A DNA stretch of 64,000 nucleotides, from the NCBI GenBank assembly GCA_965205955.1, contig OZ242192.1:2232001-2296000 (forward strand). Direction: 5' to 3'. This document shows positions 25,478 to 38,600 of this stretch, piece after piece; positions within the stretch are counted from its first letter, which is position 1; every line of letters begins with the position of its first letter. Origin of the DNA: G965202915 sp965205955 (GTDB lineage: Bacteria; Pseudomonadota; Gammaproteobacteria; Eutrophobiales; Eutrophobiaceae). Below the pieces are notes generated by a model, which worked only from the letters and a program-made list of their open reading frames with translations, was not told the DNA's origin and searched no databases. The position numbers and the translations under genes were made by a program.

Positions 25478-26692
25478 CTACTCGGCTGGGAGCTCGTCAC
25501 CGAAATCCTCGAATGATTCATCGGATTCATCGTCCAGTAATTCCTCATCAGGATCTTCAAATTCCAACAGTGTTTCGGTTAATTCGGCCTCGATAGCATC
25601 CGTATCCGGCAATTCAAAATCGGGCACGGCAACCGGTAATTCGCCCAACCCTTCCAGATCACCCGCCAATCCCTCCATGCTGCCTTTCTCGCTGCTATAG
25701 GCCAATAATAGCTCGTCAAATTCCCCGGGGGATTCAGCGTCCTCCCGAAGCCGACTCAGCATATCCACATGTCCATCCAGAAGCTGTATCAAGGTATCCA
25801 GTTCCTCCCCATTCACCGGGGGGGAGCACAAACTAAGCTCCTCACATTCGGCCAGAGAAAGCTCAATACCCATCCGAACCGACCGGAAGCGGGTTACCGC
25901 ATTCTCAAGCGAAGCCACATCAGCCGTCTGCCCCTCATCGGTAAAAATACTATCGAGTCCGATCGATAGTTGCGGCGTTTCTTCCTGTGCAGTATCGCTA
26001 ACAACACCGTCCGAGTCGGTTGACGGCTGCGGCTCTGCTTCCTCCTCAAGGGGCTCCGTATCCGCAGTATCGCTAACAACACTATCCGATTCGGTCAATG
26101 GTTGCGGCTCTGCTTCCTGCTCAGGGGGTTCCGCACTCGCAGTATCGCTGACAATACTGTCCGATTCGCTTGATGGTTGCGGCTCTTTCTCATACTCAGG
26201 GGCGACCGGCCCCGGATATACGGTATCGCTAACAACACCGTCTGAGTCGGTCGATGGCTGCGGCTCTGCTTCCTGCTCAGGGGGTTCCGCATCCGTAGTA
26301 TCGCTAAAAATACGCTCGAATCCGCTTGATGGTTGCGGCTCTTTCTCATACTCAGGGACGACCGGCCCCGGATATGCAGTATCGCTAACAACACTGTCCG
26401 ATTCATTCGATGGCTGCGGTTCTGCTTCCTGCTCAGGGGGTTCCGCATTCGCAGTATCGCTGACAATACTATCCGATTCGCTTGATGGTTGCGGTTCTTT
26501 CTCATACTCAGGGACGACCGGCCCCGGATATGCAGTATCAGGCCGCTCGTGCGAATCGGCATACACCGAGGTACACAAGCACAGCGCAATCGCCACTGGC
26601 AGGAATGCCTGCGCCAACTGCAATACCGCCCCTGGCAACAGGCCCGCATCGGGCGCGCCCACCATTGGCAATCTATACCTCATCGATATCAT
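25478..26692 (-). CDS. Acidic secreted repeat protein B with TpsB-like N-terminus and TpsA-like C-terminus
   Basis: This 404-residue paralogue of protein A lies downstream of tpsA2 and starts in the same TGATG overlap with the giant's stop. The signal peptide ends CLCTSVYA (about residue 46), almost the same as CLCTAVYA in TpsB. Copies of AYPGPVVPEYEKEPQP follow among acidic units such as SDTANAEPPEQEAEP up to about residue 245. The C-terminal 160 residues are nearly identical to protein A, with CEELSLC and the Glu/Asp-rich end. It has five residues in the signal region (PGAVL) that A lacks, and fewer acidic repeats. No known family is recognised. A role with the exoprotein is inferred from gene coupling and shared domains. 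Confidence 0.85.
   Translation of the reverse strand: MISMRYRLPMVGAPDAGLLPGAVLQLAQAFLPVAIALCLCTSVYADSHERPDTAYPGPVVPEYEKEPQPSSESDSIVSDTANAEPPEQEAEPQPSNESDSVVSDTAYPGPVVPEYEKEPQPSSGFERIFSDTTDAEPPEQEAEPQPSTDSDGVVSDTVYPGPVAPEYEKEPQPSSESDSIVSDTASAEPPEQEAEPQPLTESDSVVSDTADTEPLEEEAEPQPSTDSDGVVSDTAQEETPQLSIGLDSIFTDEGQTADVASLENAVTRFRSVRMGIELSLAECEELSLCSPPVNGEELDTLIQLLDGHVDMLSRLREDAESPGEFDELLLAYSSEKGSMEGLAGDLEGLGELPVAVPDFELPDTDAIEAELTETLLEFEDPDEELLDDESDESFEDFGDELPAE
25985..26560 (-). repeat. Acidic coding repeats in protein B
   Basis: About seven imperfect direct repeats encode variants of ESDSVVSDTADAEPPEQEAEPQP with AYPGPVxPEY motifs between them. Unit order and number differ from protein A, so the array has changed since duplication. 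Confidence 0.82.
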
Positions 26693-29600
26693 CAGTTTTG
26701 CAAGGTTTTTGAAACTGAAATCGGGACCTGCTGTGCGTATTGCCGCTGAATATCACGCATATCCCGCCTGTCAATAAGCAATATAGACCTGTCATTGCCT
26801 ATTCTGCCCGCCCCGGGCACCCCCTCAATGAATCGCCGGATACTGTCTTCGATAAATTGCGCCTCGGACCTGGTCGATTCAATGATCGCATCCAGCACCT
26901 CCGGTGTCAGGTCGATATTGCTGCGCTCACCCAGCCGTTCCAGCGCCTCCGGATCAGCCTTGAGACCCTCCAGCCATTCCAGCCTCGATTTAATATTCTC
27001 CAAGATACCTGTCAGCTTCTTGACTGCCCCGAGTTGGGCAGGGACGGGGGCAAGCTCTTCCTCCAGGGACTGAATTTCCTCTTCCTCAACCTCATCTTCG
27101 ACTGCAAAGAACTCCCGCACCTGCTCCCTGTATTGGCGGAAATCCCTGAGCTGCAGGTTATGGTCCAAAACCAGTTGCTCAATTCGTGAACGCTCATCGT
27201 CATCCAATTCCTCATCCAGCCAGCCTCCAAGTTGCGCCACTTTTCCCTCCAGCTCAGAGATTAATAGATCTAATTCCTCCTCGGTCACGCTTGGAGCACA
27301 CCCTTCCTGTTCTTCACATTGCGCCAGTGCCAGGGCAATACCGGCGCCTATCTGTCCATATAAGGTCAAATCTTCCTCAAACAGGCCTATATCGATAGAT
27401 GCAACCGTCTTTAAGCCGATCAATTCGGCAATCAGGCTCGTTTGTGTAACAATCGCCAGCGCAAAAGTCTGCGCCAATATAGGCACCACATCCGGAGGAG
27501 AAATAGCGGGAATAACAGGAACCTCATCAAGGGCAAATGAACAAGTGGCTGATGTGCAAATACGAACCGGAACATTTGCCTCAGTCCGCCCAGTACGAAT
27601 GGCATCTCTAAATGTTACAAAATCATCATCATCGGTACTGGCGGCATTTTCACTCCGCCCGCTGACCTGAATATTGGTGCCCGAACCTACCGCAATATCA
27701 ACTTCGCCGCCGCTAAAGGCCAGAACCAGATTAATTGGAGTGATTATATTGCTTGCTATGAATGCCCCGGATGGCCGTGTAGGTGTAGGACTCACAGGCG
27801 GCGCAGTCACAGTCAAGGTTACTTCTCCACCTCCCAGGGTTATCAGCCCTTCTCCTGCTACTGTTGCAGCGGCAACCAATCCTATCATTCCAACCGCGGT
27901 AATATCGTTATTGAGATTGATATTGCGGGCCAGTAATGTCACCGGGCCGCCGGTATTAATTGCCGGCCTGGTCGCAGTAGTCCCTGGGGATGGAATAATC
28001 CCTGCGACAGTCAGAGTTTGCGTATTTACAAGAATAGTGGGCAGAGGAGCAGCCGGATCAGGATCCGGATTCACATAATAAGGGGAAGCGGGGTCTGCGA
28101 GGGTGAGGGGGCTGATTATCCCGCCTATCACAAGATGACCGGTAAAGCCGGTCAAATCGGGTAGCATCAAGTCCCCTGTCCCTATGACCAGAGTTCCCCG
28201 GTCAATATCGGGAATTAACAGCGAACCTGTTCCGGTTACACTACCCGTGGTTAAGATTTCCCCGGCGGTGTGGTACCAGAAGTTGTTGCTGTCTGCGGGC
28301 AGAGTAACCATACCGTCAAATAATCCATTAGCAACAAATATATTATTAGATCCTACTCCCGACCCTGCGACTATCTCCGCAAAGCCGTCGAAGTTCAATA
28401 AGCTCGCAGAACCGAGAACCTGATAACTTGAACCAAAAGCTGAATTACTGTTCAGCACCCAGCGGAGATCTGTCCCAGCCTGACCGGTCAAGCTGCCGGC
28501 GGCGCCTCTCAGCCTGTCTATCCTTTCAAACACCCCACTGATATCCGGCTCGGTGCCGGAAAAGCCTTCCACAGCCGAATCGGTCAGCGTCACCGCATCA
28601 ATCCGCGGTCCTTGCAAGGTGGTCATCGCACCATCGCCTCCTCTCAGATTCTCGATACTGCGGAAACCCAGAGTTCGGCCTTGACTTGCATAGGTGCCCA
28701 CATCTACATCATTGACCGTAAAGGTGGCATCCTGGTCATTCTGACCGGTAATACGATCCCCGTTGACACTGCTGCCGACCAGATTGCTGATGTCATCAAA
28801 GTTTTCTATGAGTGTGCCTATGTTGTTTGCGACACTACCAGCAAAGCCAATCATGGTACCGAGGCCTGTCAGCGTTATATCTACCAGCGAAGTCAGGGCA
28901 CTGTAGCTCAGCGTATTCGCTCCTTCCGCTCCATCTATATCGTCTACGCTACCATCATCGGATAATATGAAGGTATCATCATCGGTGCCACCCACCAGCC
29001 CCTCGATGCTCTCAAAGTTTAGAGTCCGCGACTCGCTCTCATAGGTGCCGGAATCGTCACCATCCAATGTGAATGTAGCCACCTCGTCCTGACCAGTGAG
29101 CATATCATCTGTGGTAGCGCTACTGCCGGTCAAATCAGTAATGTCATCAAAGCCGCCCGTGTGGCTGGCATCACCAGCAAAACCTACCGTGTCGCCGATT
29201 CTGGTCAACTCTACCTGAACCGGGGAACTCAAGGCGCTGTAGTCCAGAATGTTTTCCCCGCCTGCTCCGTCTACCATCCCGGTTACACTGCCACCATCGA
29301 ATACGAAGGTATCGGCATCGGCGCCGCCGGTAATCGTGCCACTGACACTGCCACCAGTATTCAGATTGTAGATGTTATCTCCCGCTTCGCCCACAATGCC
29401 GCCATCCAGGGCTGCCGTCAGTGTGAATATATCGTTGCCAGCACCCCCACTCAGGGTGCCGCTGTGTCCGGCAGACACGGTGAAGGTGTCCACGGCATCG
29501 CCGCCTTGTAAGTCTTCAATGTTGCTGAAATCCAGTGTGTTGGTGCTCATATAGGTGTTGCCGCCCGATGCCAGGGTAAAGGTCGCTACGGCATCCAGTC

Positions 29601-32600
29601 CCTGCAACGTGTCGGTCATTGCAGTGCCTCCCACCAGATTGGTGATGTCATCAAAGCCGCCGGTCTGAGTGGCCGTGCCAGCAAAACCTATCCCTGTCGT
29701 GCCACCGAGTCCGGTCAGTACTACAGCTACCTGCGAACCCAGGGCGTTGTAGTTCAGTTCATTGACTCCCCCTGCTCCGTCTACCATCCCGGCTACACTG
29801 CCGCCATTGAATACGAAGGTATCGGCATCGGCGCCGCCGGTAATCGTGCCACTGACACTGCCACCGCTGTTCAGATTGTAGGTGTTCGCTCCCGCTCCAC
29901 CTTCAATGCCGCCGGTCAGGGCTGCCATCAGGTTGAAGGTGTCCGCCCCGCCTTGTCCGTTCAAATCCGCAGTGAAGGCTCCATTGATGTTGAACATCTC
30001 ATCTCCGTCGCCGCCAGTAATGTCGCCCGTCACACTGCCACCACTTTCCAGATTGTAGATGTTCGCTCCCGCTCCACCTTGAATCATCCCGGTCAGGGCC
30101 GCACCTACAGTGAAGGTGTCCGCCCCGCCTTGTCCGTTCAAATCCGCAGTGAAGGCTCCATTGATGTTGAACATCTCATCTCCGCCGCCGCCGGTAATGC
30201 CGCCCGCCACACTGCCGCCAGTATTCAGGTTGTAGATGTTCGCGCCCAACCCGCCGGTGATGCTGCCCGCCAGGGCCGCATCTACAATGAAGGTGTCCAC
30301 CATGGCGCCGCCCGTCAGGCTCTCGATGTTGCTGAAGTCCAAAGTGCGCGTCTGGCTGCCATAGGTGCCGCCATTTGCAGCATTCACCGTGAAGGTGGCT
30401 ATCTGATTCTGACCGGTCAGAGAGTCGGTCATCGCGCTCCCCCCGACCAGATTGGTGATGTCATCAAAGCTGGTGTCAATGTCGCTGGCGGTGCCGGCAA
30501 AACCTACCGTGCTGCCGGTTCCGGTCAGGGTTACAGCTACCGGCGCAGTCCGGGTGTTGTAGTCCAGTGTGTTCACTCCCCCTGCTCCGTCTACCATCCC
30601 GGCTACACTGCCGCCATTGAATACGAAGGTATCGGCATCGGCGCCGCCGGTAATCGTGCCACTGACACTGCCACCGCTGTTCAGATTGTAGGTGTTCGCT
30701 CCCGCTCCACCTTCAATAAGCCCGGTCAGGGCCGCATCTACAGTGAAGGTGTCCGCCCCGCCTTGTCCGTTCAAATCCGCAGTGAAGGCTCCATTGATGT
30801 TGAACATCTCATCTCCGCCGCCGCCGGTAATGTCGCCCGTCACACTGCCACCACTTTCCAGATTGTAGATGTTCGCTCCCGCTCCACCTTGAATCATCCC
30901 GGTCAGGGCCGCACCTACAGTGAAGGTGTCCGCCCCGCCTTGTCCGTTCAAATCCGCAGTGAAGGCTCCATTGATGTTGAACATCTCATCTCCGCCGCCG
31001 CCGGTAATGCCGCCCGCCACACTGCCGCCGGCATTCAGATTGTAGATGTTCGCGCCATCCCCGCCGATGATGCTGCCCGCCAGGGCCGCATCTACGGTGA
31101 AGGTGTCCGCCATGGCGCCGCCCGTCAAGCTCTCGATGCTGCTGAAGCCCAGCATGTTGGTGCTCTGATACGTGCCGCCATTGGCCGTATTCACCGTGAA
31201 GGTAGCTATCTGATTCTGGCCGGTCAGAGTGTCGGTCGTTGCGCTCCCCCCCACCAGATTGGTGATGTCATCAAAGCCGCCGGTCTGGCTGGACGTGCCG
31301 GCAAAACCTGTCGTGCCACCGAGCCCGGTCAGTACTACAGCTACCTGCGCAGTCCGGGTGATGTAGTCCAGCGTGTTCACTCCCCCTGCTCCGTCTACCA
31401 TCCCGGTTACACTGCCGCCATTGAATACGAAGTTGTCGGCATCAACACCGCCGGTAATCGTGCCACTGACACTGCCACCGCTGTTCAGATTGTAGGTGTT
31501 CGCGCCCGCTCCGCCTTCAATGCCGCCGGTCAGGGCTGCCATCAGGTTGAAGGTGTCCGCCCCGCCTTGTCCGTTCAAATCCGCAGTGAAGGCTCCATTG
31601 ATGTTGAACATCTCATCTCCGCCGCCGCCGGTAATGTCGCCCGCCACACTGCCGCCGGCATTCAGGTTGTAGATGTTCGCGCCCAACCCGCCGGTGATGC
31701 TGCCCGCCAGGGCCGCATCTACAGTGAAGGTGTCCGCCATGGCGCCGCCCGTCAGGCTCTCGATGCTGCTGAAGCCCAGCATGTTGGTGCTCTGATACGT
31801 GCCGCCATTGGCCGTATTCACCGTGAAGGTGGCTATCTGATTTTGTCCGGTCAGAGAGTCGGTCATCGCGCTCCCCCCGACCAGATTGGTGATGTCATCA
31901 AAGCCGCCAGTGTCGGTAGCGGTTCCATCAAAACCCACCGTGCCGCCGAGTCCGGTCAGGGTGATATCTACCTGCGTAGCCAACTGGTTGTAGTCAAGCG
32001 TGTTCACTCCCCCTGCTCCGTCTACCATCCCGGTTACACTGCCGCCATTGAATACGAAGTTGTCGGCATCAACACCGCCGGTAATCGTGCCACTGACACC
32101 GCCACCGCTGTTCAGATTGTAGATGTTCGCTCCCGCTCCACCTTCAATGTCCCCGGTCAGGGCTGCCATCAGGTTGAAGGTGTCCGCCCCGCCTTGTCCG
32201 TTCAAATCCGCAGTGAAGGCTCCATTGATGTTGAACATCTCATCTCCGCCGCCGCCGGTAATGTCGCCCGTCACACTGCCACCAGTATTCAGGTTGTAGA
32301 TGTTCGCGCCCAACCCGCCTGCAATAAGCCCGGTCAGGGCCGCATCTACAGTGAAGGTGTCCGCCCCGCCTTGTCCGTTCAAATCCGCAGTGAAGGCTCC
32401 ATTGATGTTGAACATCTCATCTCCGCTGCCGCCGGTAATGCCGCCCGTCACACTGCCGGTATTCAGATTGTAGATGTTCGCGCCCAACCCGCCGGTGATG
32501 CTGCCCGCCAGGGCCGCATCTACCGTGAAGGTGTCCGCCATGGCGCCGCCCGTCAGGCTCTCGATGCTGCTGAAGCCCAGCATGTTGGTGCTCTGATACG

Positions 32601-35600
32601 TGCCGCCATTGGCCATATTCACCGTGAAGGTAGCTATCTGATTCTGACCGGTCAGAGTGTCGGTCATCGCGCTCCCCCCGACCAGATTGGTGATGTCATT
32701 AAATCCGCCAGTGTCGGTAGCGGTTCCATCAAAACCCACCGTGCCACCGAGTCCGGTCAGGGTAATATCTACCTGCGTAGCCAACTGGTTGTAGTCAAGC
32801 GTGTTGACGCCCCCGGCTCCGTCTACCAGTCCGGTGACACTGCCGCCGTTGAATACGAAGGTATCGGCATCGTCCCCGCCGGTAATGCCCAGGCTTACAC
32901 TGCCGCCACCGTCCAGATTGTAGGTGTTGTCCCCTGCCTCGCCCTCAATGGTGCCGGTCAGGGCATCCGTCAGTGTGAATATATCGTTGCCAGCGCCGCC
33001 GCTCAGGGTGCCGCTGTGGGCCGCAGTCACGGTGAAGGTGTCTATCATGCTGCCGCCCTGTAAATCCTCAATGGCACTGAACATCAGGGTATTGCCGCCG
33101 CTCATATAATTATTTGTGGCGGCCAGGTTGAAGGTGGCATCGGCATCCCGTCCCTGCAAGGTGTCGGTCATTGCAGTGCCCCCCACCAGATTGGTGATGT
33201 CATTAAATCCGCCAGTGTCGGTAGCGGTTCCATCAAAACCCACCGTGCCGCCGAGTCCGGTCAGGGTAATATCTACCTGCGAACCCAGAGCGTTGTAGTT
33301 CAGTTCATTGACTCCGCCTGCTCCGTCTACCATCCCGGTTACACTGCCGCCATTGAATACGAAGGTATCGGCATCAACACCGCCGGTAATCGTGCCACTG
33401 ACACTGCCGCCGCTGTTCAGATTGTAGATGTTCGCGCCCGCTCCACCTTCAATGCCGCCGGTCAGGGCTGCCATCAGGTTGAAGGTGTCCGCCCCGCCTT
33501 GTCCGTTCAAATCCGCAGTGAAGGCTCCATTGATGTTGAACATCTCATCTCCGCCGCCGCCGGTAATGCCCATGCTTACACTGCCGCCGCTGTTCAGATT
33601 GTAGATGTTCGCTCCCAACCCGCCTTCAATAAGCCCGGTCAGGGCCGCATTTACAGTGAAGGTGTCCGCCCCGCCTTGTCCGTTCAAATCCGCAGTGAAG
33701 GCTCCATTGATGTTGAACATCTCATCTCCGCCGCCGCCGGTAATGTCGCCCGCCACACTGCCACCAGTATTCAGGTTGTAGATGTTCGCGCCCAACCCGC
33801 CGGTGATGCTGCCCGCCAGGGCCGCACCTACGGTGAAGGTGTCCGCCATGGCGCCGCCCGTCAGGCTCTCGATGTTGCTGAAGCCCAGCATGTTGGTGCT
33901 CTGATACGTGCCGCCATTGGCCGTATCTACCGTGAAGGTGGCATCGGCATCCCGTCCCCGCAACGTGTCGCTCGTTGCAGTGCCCCCCACCAGATTGGTG
34001 ATGTCATCAAAGCCGGTGCCGATGTCGTTGGCGGTGCCAGCAAAACCTACCGTGTTGCCGAGTCCGGTCAGGGTTACAGCTACCTGCGCAGTCCGGGTGA
34101 TGTAGTCCAGCGTGTTCACTCCCCCTGCTCCGTCTACCATCCCGGTTACACTGCCGCCATTGAATACGAAGTTGTCGGCATCAACACCGCCGGTAATCGT
34201 GCCACTGACACTGCCACCGCTGTTCAGATTGTAGGTGTTCGCTCCCGCTCCACCTTCAATGCCGCCGGTCAGGGCTGCCATCAGGTTGAAGGTGTCCGCC
34301 CCGCCTTGTCCGTTCAAATTCGCAGTGAAGGCTCCATTGATGTTGAACATCTCATCTCCGCCGCCGCCGGTAATGCCGCCCGTCACACTGCCGCCAGTAT
34401 TCAGATTGTAGATGTTCGCGCCCAACCCGCCTTCAATAAGCCCGGTCAGGGCCGCATTTACAATGAAGGTGTCCGCCCCGCCTTGTCCGTTCAAATCCGC
34501 AGTGAAGGCTCCATTGATGTTGAACATCTCATCTCCGCCGCCGCCGGTAATGTCGCCCGTCACACTGCCACCAGTATTCAGGTTGTAGAGGTTCGCGCCC
34601 AACCCGCCGATGATGCTGCCCGCCAGGGCCGCATCTACAGTGAAGGTGTCCGCCATGGCGCCGCCCGTCAGGCTCTCGATGCTGCTGAAGCCCAGCATGT
34701 TGGTGCTCTGATACGTGCCGCCATTGGCCGTATCTACCGTGAAGGTAGCTATCTGATTCTGACCGGTCAGAGTGTCGGTCATCGCGCTCCCCCCCACCAG
34801 ATTGGTGATGTCATTAAAGCCGCCAGTGTCGGTAGCGGTTCCATCAAAACCCACCGTGCCGCCGAGTCCGGTCAGGGTGATATCTACCTGCGTAGCCAAC
34901 TGGTTGTAGTCAAGCGTGTTGACGCCCCCGGCTCCGTCTACCAGTCCGGTGACACTGCCGCTGTTGAATACGAAGGTATCGGCATCAACACCGCCGGTAA
35001 TCATGCCAATGACACTGCCGCCGCTGTTCAGATTGTAGGTGTTCGCTCCCGCTCCACCCTCAATAAGCCCGGTCAGGGCCGCATCTACAGTAAAGGTGTC
35101 CGCCCCGCCTTGTCCGTTCAAATCCGCAGTGAAGGCTCCATTGATGTTGAACATCTCATCTCCGTCGCCGCCGGTAATGTCGCCCGCCACACTGCCGGCA
35201 TTCAGATTGTAGATGTTCGCGCCCAACCCGCCGATGATGCTGCCCGCCAGGGCCGCACCTACAGTGAAGGTGTCCACCATGGCGCCGCCCGTCAGGCTCT
35301 CGATGCTGCTGAAGCCCAGCATGTTGGTGCTCTCATACGTGCCGCCATTGGCCGTATTCACCGTGAAGGTGGCTATCTGATTCTGACCGGTCAGAGAGTC
35401 GGTCATCGCGCTCCCCCCCACCAGATTGGTGATGTCATCAAAGCCGCCGGTCTGGCTGGCGGTGCCGGTAAAACCTACCGTGTTGCCGAGTCCGGTCAGC
35501 ACTACATCTACCTGCGAAGCCAGGGCGTTGTAGTTCAGTTCATTGACTCCGCCTGCTCCGTCTACCATCCCGGTTACACTGCCGCCATTGAATACGAAGG

Positions 35601-38600
35601 TGTCGGCATCAACACCGCCGGTAATCGTGCCACTGACACTGCCGCCGCTGTTCAGATTGTAGATGTTCGCGCCCAACCCGCCGGTGATGCTGCCCGCCAG
35701 GGCCGCATCTACAGTGAAGGTGTCCGCCATGGCGCCGCCCGTCAGGCTCTCGATGTTGCTGAAGCCCAGCATGTTGGTGCTCTGATACGTGCCGCCATTG
35801 GCCGTATCTACCGTGAAGGTGGCATCGGCATCCCGTCCCCGCAACGTGTCGCTCGTTGCAGTGCCCCCCACCAGATTGGTGATGTCATCAAAGCCGGTGC
35901 CGATGTCGTTGGCGGTGCCAGCAAAACCTACCGTGTTGCCGAGTCCGGTCAGGGTTACAGCTACCTGCGCAGTCCGGGTGATGTAGTCCAGCGTGTTCAC
36001 TCCCCCTGCTCCGTCTACCATCCCGGTTACACTGCCGCCATTGAATACGAAGTTGTCGGCATCAACACCGCCGGTAATCGTGCCACTGACACTGCCACCG
36101 CTGTTCAGATTGTAGGTGTTCGCTCCCGCTCCACCTTCAATGCCGCCGGTCAGGGCTGCCATCAGGTTGAAGGTGTCCGCCCCGCCTTGTCCGTTCAAAT
36201 TCGCAGTGAAGGCTCCATTGATGTTGAACATCTCATCTCCGCCGCCGCCGGTAATGCCGCCCGTCACACTGCCGCCAGTATTCAGATTGTAGATGTTCGC
36301 GCCCAACCCGCCTTCAATAAGCCCGGTCAGGGCCGCATTTACAATGAAGGTGTCCGCCCCGCCTTGTCCGTTCAAATCCGCAGTGAAGGCTCCATTGATG
36401 TTGAACATCTCATCTCCGCCGCCGCCGGTAATGTCGCCCGTCACACTGCCACCAGTATTCAGGTTGTAGAGGTTCGCGCCCAACCCGCCGATGATGCTGC
36501 CCGCCAGGGCCGCATCTACAGTGAAGGTGTCCGCCATGGCGCCGCCCGTCAGGCTCTCGATGCTGCTGAAGCCCAGCATGTTGGTGCTCTGATACGTGCC
36601 GCCATTGGCCGTATCTACCGTGAAGGTAGCTATCTGATTCTGGCCGGTCAGAGTGTCGGTCATCGCGCTCCCCCCGACCAGATTGGTGATGCCATCAAAG
36701 CCGCCAGTGTCGGTAGCGGTTCCATCAAAACCCACCGTGCCGCCGAGTCCGGTCAGGGTGATATCTACCTGCGTAGCCAACTGATTGTAGTCAAGCGTGT
36801 TGACGCCCCCGGCTCCGTCTACCAGTCCGGTGACACTGCCGCCGTTGAATACGAAGGTATCGGCATCGGCCCCGCCGGTAATGCCCGCGATTACACTGCC
36901 GCCACCGTCCAGATTGTAGGTGTTGTCCCCTGCCTCGCCTTCAATGTCGCCGGTCAGGGCATCCGTCAGCGTGAATATATCGTTGCCAGCACCGCCGCTC
37001 AGGGTGCCGCTGTGGGCCGCGCTCACAATAAAGGTGTCTATCATGCTGCCGCCCTGTAAATCCTCAATGGCGCTGAACATCAGGGTATTGCCGCCGCTCA
37101 TATAATTATTTGTGGCGGCCAGGTTGAAGGTGGCATCGGCATCCAGTCCCTGCAAGGTGTCGGTCATTGCAGTGCCCCCGACCAGATTGGTGATGTCATT
37201 AAATCCGCCAGTGTCGGTAGCGGTTCCATCAAAACCCACCGTGCCACCGAGTCCGGTCAGCACTACAGCTACCTGCGAACCCAGGGCGTTGTAGTTCAGT
37301 TCATTGACCCCGCCTGCTCCGTCTACCATCCCGGTTACGCTGCCACCATCGAATACGAAGTCATCGGCATCGGCACCGCCGGTAATGCTCCCGGTGACCT
37401 CACCGTTCATGTCCAGATTGTAGGTGTTATCTCCTGCCCCACCGCCGATGTTGCCCGTCAAGACCGCATTCAGGTTGAATATGTCTGTGCCGACGCTCCC
37501 GTCCAAACTGGACAGCGTAGTGTCAGCATTGATATTGAAAGTCTCGGTAACCCCGGCTCCGTCGGCGGTCAGCCCATCCACGCTGCCCCCGTTGAAATTA
37601 TAAATGTTGGCGCCCGCCCCGCCGACAATGGTGCCGGTCAAATCGCCGCTACTACCGACGTTGAAGGTGTCGGCCCCGTCCAACCCGTCTAAATCCAAGG
37701 TATAGGCTCCATTGATGTTGAAGGTCTCATCGTCTGCACCGGCGGTAATGCCCGCGCTCACGCTGCCGCCACCGTTTAGATTGTAGGTGTTATCCCCTGC
37801 CTCACCTTCAATGCCGCCGGTCAGGGCTGCCGTCAGTGTGAATATATCGTTGCCGGCGCCGCCGCTCAGGGTGCCGCTGTGGGCCGCAGTCACGGTAAAG
37901 GTGTCTATCATGCTGCCGCCCTGTAAATCCTCAATGGCACTGAACATCAGGGTATTGCCGCCGCTCATATAATTATTTGTGGCGGCCAGGTTGAAGGTGG
38001 CATCAGCATCCAGTCCCTGCAGGGTATCGCTCGTTGCAGTGCCCCCCACCAGATTGGTGATGTGATCAAAGCCGCCGGTCTGACTGGCCGTGCCGGTAAA
38101 ACCTGTCCCTGGCGTGACGCCAAGCCCGGTCAGTACTACATCCACCTGCGAACCCAGGGCGTTGTAGTTCAGTTCATTGACCCCGCCTGCTCCGTCTACC
38201 ATCCCGGCTACACTGCCGCCGTTGAATACGAAGGTATCGGCATCGGCGCCGCCGGTAATGCCCAGGCTTACACTGCCGCCACCGTTTAGATTGTAGGTGT
38301 TATCCCCTGCCTCGCCCTCAATGGTGCCGGTCAGGGCATCCGTCAGTGTGAATATATCGTTGCCAGCGCCGCCGCTCAGGTTGCCGCTGTGTGCCGCAGA
38401 CACGGTGAAGGTGTCCGCCATGCTGCCGCCCTGCAGATTCTCGATGTTGCTGAAAGTCTGCGTCAGACTGCCGGAAATCTCGTAGGTGTTCGTGCCATCA
38501 ATGTCAAAGGTGGAAACGACATTGCGCCCTTGAAAGGTGTCACTGTCGGCGCCGCCATCCAGGTTGGTGGCTTCGCCGCTGTCGCCCAGAATAAAGGTAT

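Noticed and set aside
8124..27230. Plus-strand frames opposite both giant 3' ends and the acidic genes that look conserved between the two cassettes
   Set aside because: Their similarity simply reflects the conserved sense-strand duplication; no independent gene features are seen.
29953..37059. Two plus-strand open frames of 1,036 and 1,186 codons opposite tpsA2, with regular repeats
   Set aside because: They mirror the sense repeats codon for codon, have no start signals or recognisable domains, and their length follows from the biased codons of repeated Gly/Asp/Thr modules. The sense frame has export signals, ribosome sites and conserved ends.
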